A stretch of DNA of 64,000 bases from Phoebastria nigripes (Eukaryota > Chordata > Aves > Procellariiformes > Diomedeidae), in the NCBI GenBank assembly GCA_035582835.1, contig JAYKAV010001887.1:3322769-3386768 (forward strand), given 5' to 3'. The position numbers and the translations under genes are program-made. The notes beneath the pieces are model-generated. The model was given only the letters and a program-made list of their open reading frames with translations, searched no databases and had not been told where the DNA came from. Position 1 is the first letter of the stretch. The number at the start of each line of letters is the position of its first letter. Positions 61,001 to 64,000 of this stretch are shown here, in pieces.

Positions 61001-63735
61001 GGGGAAAAAAAAGGGGAAAGGCATTTTTATAAAGATGACAATCGGTAAAAATAAAATTTCTTATTCCTGCTATGAAAGCATTATCACATGACAGCAAGTG
61101 TGTCAGAATTGCCCTGACTATGCCATTCAGGATATATCCATACAATTTAGCAGGGGGTATGGGTGAATGTGACTTCTTGTCAAAATAATATATGAACCAA
61201 CATAAAAGAATTCATACATATACTGATTATGACTATTGACATTGAAATTAATTTCTCTGTAATATACCCATTGAGGTCTGAACTTTCTTTTTGCCTCNAA
61301 CAAGTTTTTTGTCATAATTGGAGGTAGCTGAACAAAACACCGTCTGTTCAGGTTCAGGATGGTTTGTATTTTAGAGCCCGCTGTCACCACTGTACCTGTG
61401 TGCCCCCCTCTCCATTGCCTGTGAGCAAAACTCTCCTTTTGCTGGGGCAGAATAAGCTACACTGGCAAAAGTCAGTCCTGTTTTGTTGTGGTTTTCCTAA
61501 GATAACGTAAATGCATTTACATGAGTGACACGTTTACATCAAATGTGTGCCTCTCCCCTCTAAGCATCCCGTAAGCTGCACGTGGTAAACATAGCACAGC
61601 AGGCACATGAGCAAGTGTGAATGTAGTTTGTACGAGTAGAATACGGATAAAGAGCATTGATAAAGTGTGTGGTGGAGCTTGGCTGGTCTGTGTATTGTAC
61701 CATGACTGTAACACTTTGCTCCTCGGAGCAAAATCATCTCTAGTGCTAGAAATTAACTTCTACCAATTTAACTGATTAATCAGTAGGTCCTTCTTTGTTC
61801 TAGGACTGTACAAGAAATCGGGCAAACTAGTGTTTCTTGGACTGGACAATGCTGGAAAAACTACGCTGCTGCACATGCTCAAAGATGACAGACTGGGACA
61901 ACACGTCCCCACGTTACACCCCAGTAAGTTGATATTGCTGGTTCCATAGCTAGAAAGTATTTAAAGTGTTGCAGGAAAAGCAGGATCTGATTATACATCA
62001 TGAGACCAACAGTGTAACTGGGAGAAACAAAGGAATTTCTGGGATTGCAATCTGTAGACAGTAATATTCAGAAAAATGTGTATAGGATAGTTCAATGTGG
62101 TATATTTAAAATTAAGAGGTGAGTAACAAGCAGAATGATGGAGCTGAGAGTCTAGATTACAGAAGCTGTGGGAAATAGGGGCTTGCAGTGTTTGGGAGCA
62201 GCTTCTTTGTGCAGCTGGAGAATTAGCATTTCTGTACACTGTTTTGATTTTTTTGGCTCAGAGGTCGCTGTGTTAATTGTTACCCTGGTAGCCTCGCAGG
62301 AGAAAAAGTTCAACACAGGTTAAAAATGTGGATTGGTGAATCCAGTAAGGAGGTGAGAAATTGGGAAAGGATGTGAAGAAGAGAAACCTTGAAGATGAAA
62401 TGCCATCTTTGTGGCAAACCAGATGCCAGAGCCAACTGTTGTTTGTGTAATGTGTAGGGATAAATAATGTATGAATATTCATTGCTATTCTTAGCACTGT
62501 AGATATGTCACACGTGTTTTAACAGCAAAATGCTATTAACCATTCAACAAACGTGTCATTGATTTTGAGAGAAAATGTAGTGCTCTGATTTGTTTCTTGA
62601 GTAACAAAATACTGAAAAGACCCAAGACAGAAAGTAAAATCTGTATGCTAGAAGGTTAGACTGTTCTAATGCACTGCATAATCTTCACAGAGAACATAAT
62701 TCTATGTATTTCTAGCTTCAGAAGAGCTGACAATTGCTGGCATGACTTTCACTACCTTCGATCTGGGTGGGCATGCTCAAGGTAAGAGAATGCATTGACT
62801 CATTTCACTGAATTGAGTTAGAGTTGTCTACGNTCTGTCTGTTTCGGATCAGAAATATGACCATGCTGCAGAGATCGACTTCCCACACTCTCTTTGACAG
62901 TATAAAAAACATTCACTGCTCTGTTGTCTGTCTCCACCATTTATCACAAATCCCAAATACAATTTGGCAAGAGCTGCAGTAGAGTGTAAGTTTTTGATGG
63001 ATAACTGTATTTTGAAGAGGATTCTGTACTTCTGCTTACGTTTACCTTTAAGCTTTATGCTTCAAACTTAGCGTTGTTGACATAATTCTTGGGGAAACAC
63101 AAAAAGTTTCAGTACATCAGTGTGCATGTGGGATAGATAGAGATAGATAGAACAGTAAAAGGAATGATACTTTTGTTCCGTTATTTCAAGTTTTGTAAAA
63201 CATGAAATTGCATCCTGAAGACTGGCAACATAAGCTAAGACTTCAGAAAAACCCTGTTGCTTCTTAATTACTGAGGTGCATTGCTCTGAATTCTGGGATA
63301 ATTTCCTTTTGTTTTTAATTCACATCTTCCCTGTAGCTCGTAGAGTGTGGAAAAACTATCTGCCTGCGATTAATGGCATTGTGTTCTTGGTGGACTGTGC
63401 AGATCATGAAAGATTGCTTGAATCAAAAGAAGAACTTGATGTAAGTTTAAATAAGTTTTTGAAAGTTTTAACTTTAACTTCTAAGAAATAAGCTCAAATT
63501 CCCAGTATCCAACAGAGCTCTGCTGCCACCTGGACATGAGTAGTAGCTATTTGACCTTCTATATTCTAAATTAATCTCTCCTCCTTTCTCCTTTCCTTTG
63601 TAGTCACTAATGACAGATGAAACTATTCCTAATGTGCCTATCCTAATTCTTGGTAACAAGATTGACAGACCTGAAGCCATTAGTGAAGAGAGGTTACGAG
63701 AGATGTTTGGTCTGTATGGCCAGACAACGGGAAAG
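58049..63735 (+). CDS. SAR1B: SAR1B (COPII small GTPase), 5' part, last exon(s) beyond the window
   Basis: Arf-family GTPase that, loaded with GTP by SEC12 at the ER, inserts its N-terminal amphipathic helix and recruits SEC23/SEC24 to start COPII budding. In humans SAR1B loss causes chylomicron retention disease. Exons: 58049-58122 (ATG 58065), 61804-61923, 62716-62781, 63337-63440, 63604-63735, giving 160 codons. Visible: [20 protein letters not shown] (membrane helix and STAR motif), GLDNAGKT P-loop (32-39), switch I T60, DLGGH with catalytic H79 (75-79) and NKID (134-137). [11 protein letters not shown] and [15 protein letters not shown] match SAR1B rather than SAR1A. About 38 residues are missing to the right. 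Divergent from SEC24A. Confidence 0.95.
58065..58122 (+). CDS. SAR1B: SAR1B coding exon 1 (start codon)
   Basis: ATG at 58065-58067 after acceptor TTTCAG and 16 untranslated bases. Encodes the N-terminal amphipathic helix [19 protein letters not shown]. Donor GTAAGT. Confidence 0.94.
59333..59377. repeat. TA-rich inverted repeat
   Basis: TTTTTATATATATATA on the left and its complement TATATATATATATAAAAA on the right are separated by a few A/T bases (one n), giving a near-perfect cruciform-type palindrome in SAR1B. Confidence 0.85.
61804..61923 (+). CDS. SAR1B: SAR1B coding exon 2 (P-loop)
   Basis: [20 protein letters not shown], then [19 protein letters not shown]. Contains the nucleotide-binding P-loop and most of switch I. 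Acceptor TTCTAG, donor GTAAGT. Confidence 0.96.
62716..62781 (+). CDS. SAR1B: SAR1B coding exon 3 (switch II)
   Basis: [20 protein letters not shown] then AQ. Holds DxxGGH with the catalytic histidine. Residue 80 is Ala here, where human SAR1B has Val and SAR1A has Glu. Donor GTAAGA. Confidence 0.96.
63337..63440 (+). CDS. SAR1B: SAR1B coding exon 4
   Basis: [20 protein letters not shown], then [15 protein letters not shown]. Acceptor CTGTAG, donor GTAAGT. Confidence 0.96.
63604..63735 (+). CDS. SAR1B: SAR1B coding exon 5 (NKxD)
   Basis: [39 protein letters not shown] and QTTGK. NKID gives guanine specificity. Donor GTAATG is followed eight bases into the intron by T52. Confidence 0.95.
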
Positions 63736-63741
63736 GTAATG

Positions 63742-63742
<1 letters not shown>

Positions 63743-63801
<59 letters not shown>

Positions 63802-63809
63802 TTTTTTTT
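63743..63809. repeat. Long poly-T tract (T52, ATG, T12) in SAR1B
   Basis: 52 consecutive T at 63743-63794, ATG, then 12 T at 63798-63809. It starts at position +8 of the intron after SAR1B coding exon 5. Exact length is unreliable in draft assemblies. Confidence 0.95.
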
Positions 63810-64000
63810 CTTATTTGTGTGTTGACTCCAGTTCACTCCAGCTACACAAAATAAATGGTTTTTAATTTATAAAGTACTTAGTACAGAATAACTGTATATG
63901 GAATGAATGAATTGTTGAGTCTCTTTTTGTGTGTGTGTGTTAGATGCATCTCTACTACAACTTTTTACATCATATTTAATGCCGCATTTTTTCAGAGAAA

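Larger units (their letters stand above)
58123..63603 (+). other. SAR1B: SAR1B coding-region introns
   Basis: Introns 58123-61803, 61924-62715, 62782-63336 and 63441-63603. The first carries a TA-rich inverted repeat (59333-59377), a T16 run (60778-60793) and a possible old repeat at about 58560-58665. A short GATA array lies at about 63133-63151. No coding exon or RNA gene recognised. Confidence 0.55.

Noticed and set aside
63474..63836. 120-codon minus-strand open frame with a poly-Lys stretch
   Set aside because: Antisense of SAR1B coding exon 5 plus the poly-T tract.

Overview
This is a vertebrate nuclear genomic window, most likely from a bird. It holds four split protein-coding genes in the order DDX46 (-, 3' part beyond the left edge), CAMLG (-), SEC24A (-), SAR1B (+, last part beyond the right edge). 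The same neighbours sit together on human 5q31.1. The avian guess rests on compact introns, very few recognisable interspersed repeats (no Alu, L1 or clear CR1), GC-rich CpG-island promoters in AT-rich surroundings and near-mammalian protein identity. I cannot name the species. Scattered single n's and one 695-bp n-run mark a draft assembly.

Layout. 1-15950: DDX46, 16 coding exons reading leftwards, 722 codons from the start Met to the end of helicase motif VI. 15.4-16.3 kb: its CpG island. 16.3-18.76 kb: 3' flank/3'UTR of CAMLG. 18758-23498: CAMLG, four exons, complete, 292 aa. 23.1-23.9 kb: its CpG island. 23.9-25.78 kb: intergenic. 25.78-28.73 kb: probable SEC24A 3'UTR. 28733-52861: SEC24A, 23 coding exons, complete, 1103 aa. 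52.1-53.7 kb: a CpG island shared head to head by SEC24A and SAR1B. 53.1-63735: SAR1B, one inferred noncoding exon plus five coding exons (160 of about 198 aa).

Function. DDX46 is the Prp5-type U2 snRNP remodelling helicase. CAMLG is the ER receptor/insertase subunit for tail-anchored proteins. SEC24A (cargo adaptor) and SAR1B (initiating GTPase) work in the same COPII coat and are transcribed divergently from one promoter island. Exon boundaries were read from acceptor/donor sites and checked by reading-frame continuity across every junction.

I found no unknown gene system. The most useful unusual signals are regulatory: a T52 tract directly behind a weak SAR1B donor, a G-quadruplex-type G-run cluster behind a weak SEC24A donor, the shared COPII promoter with an E-box/UPR-like core, a 17-bp tandem repeat in the DDX46 promoter, runs of frame-neutral exons in the disordered N-termini of DDX46 and SEC24A, and ancient MIR-like SINE remnants in SAR1B intron 1.
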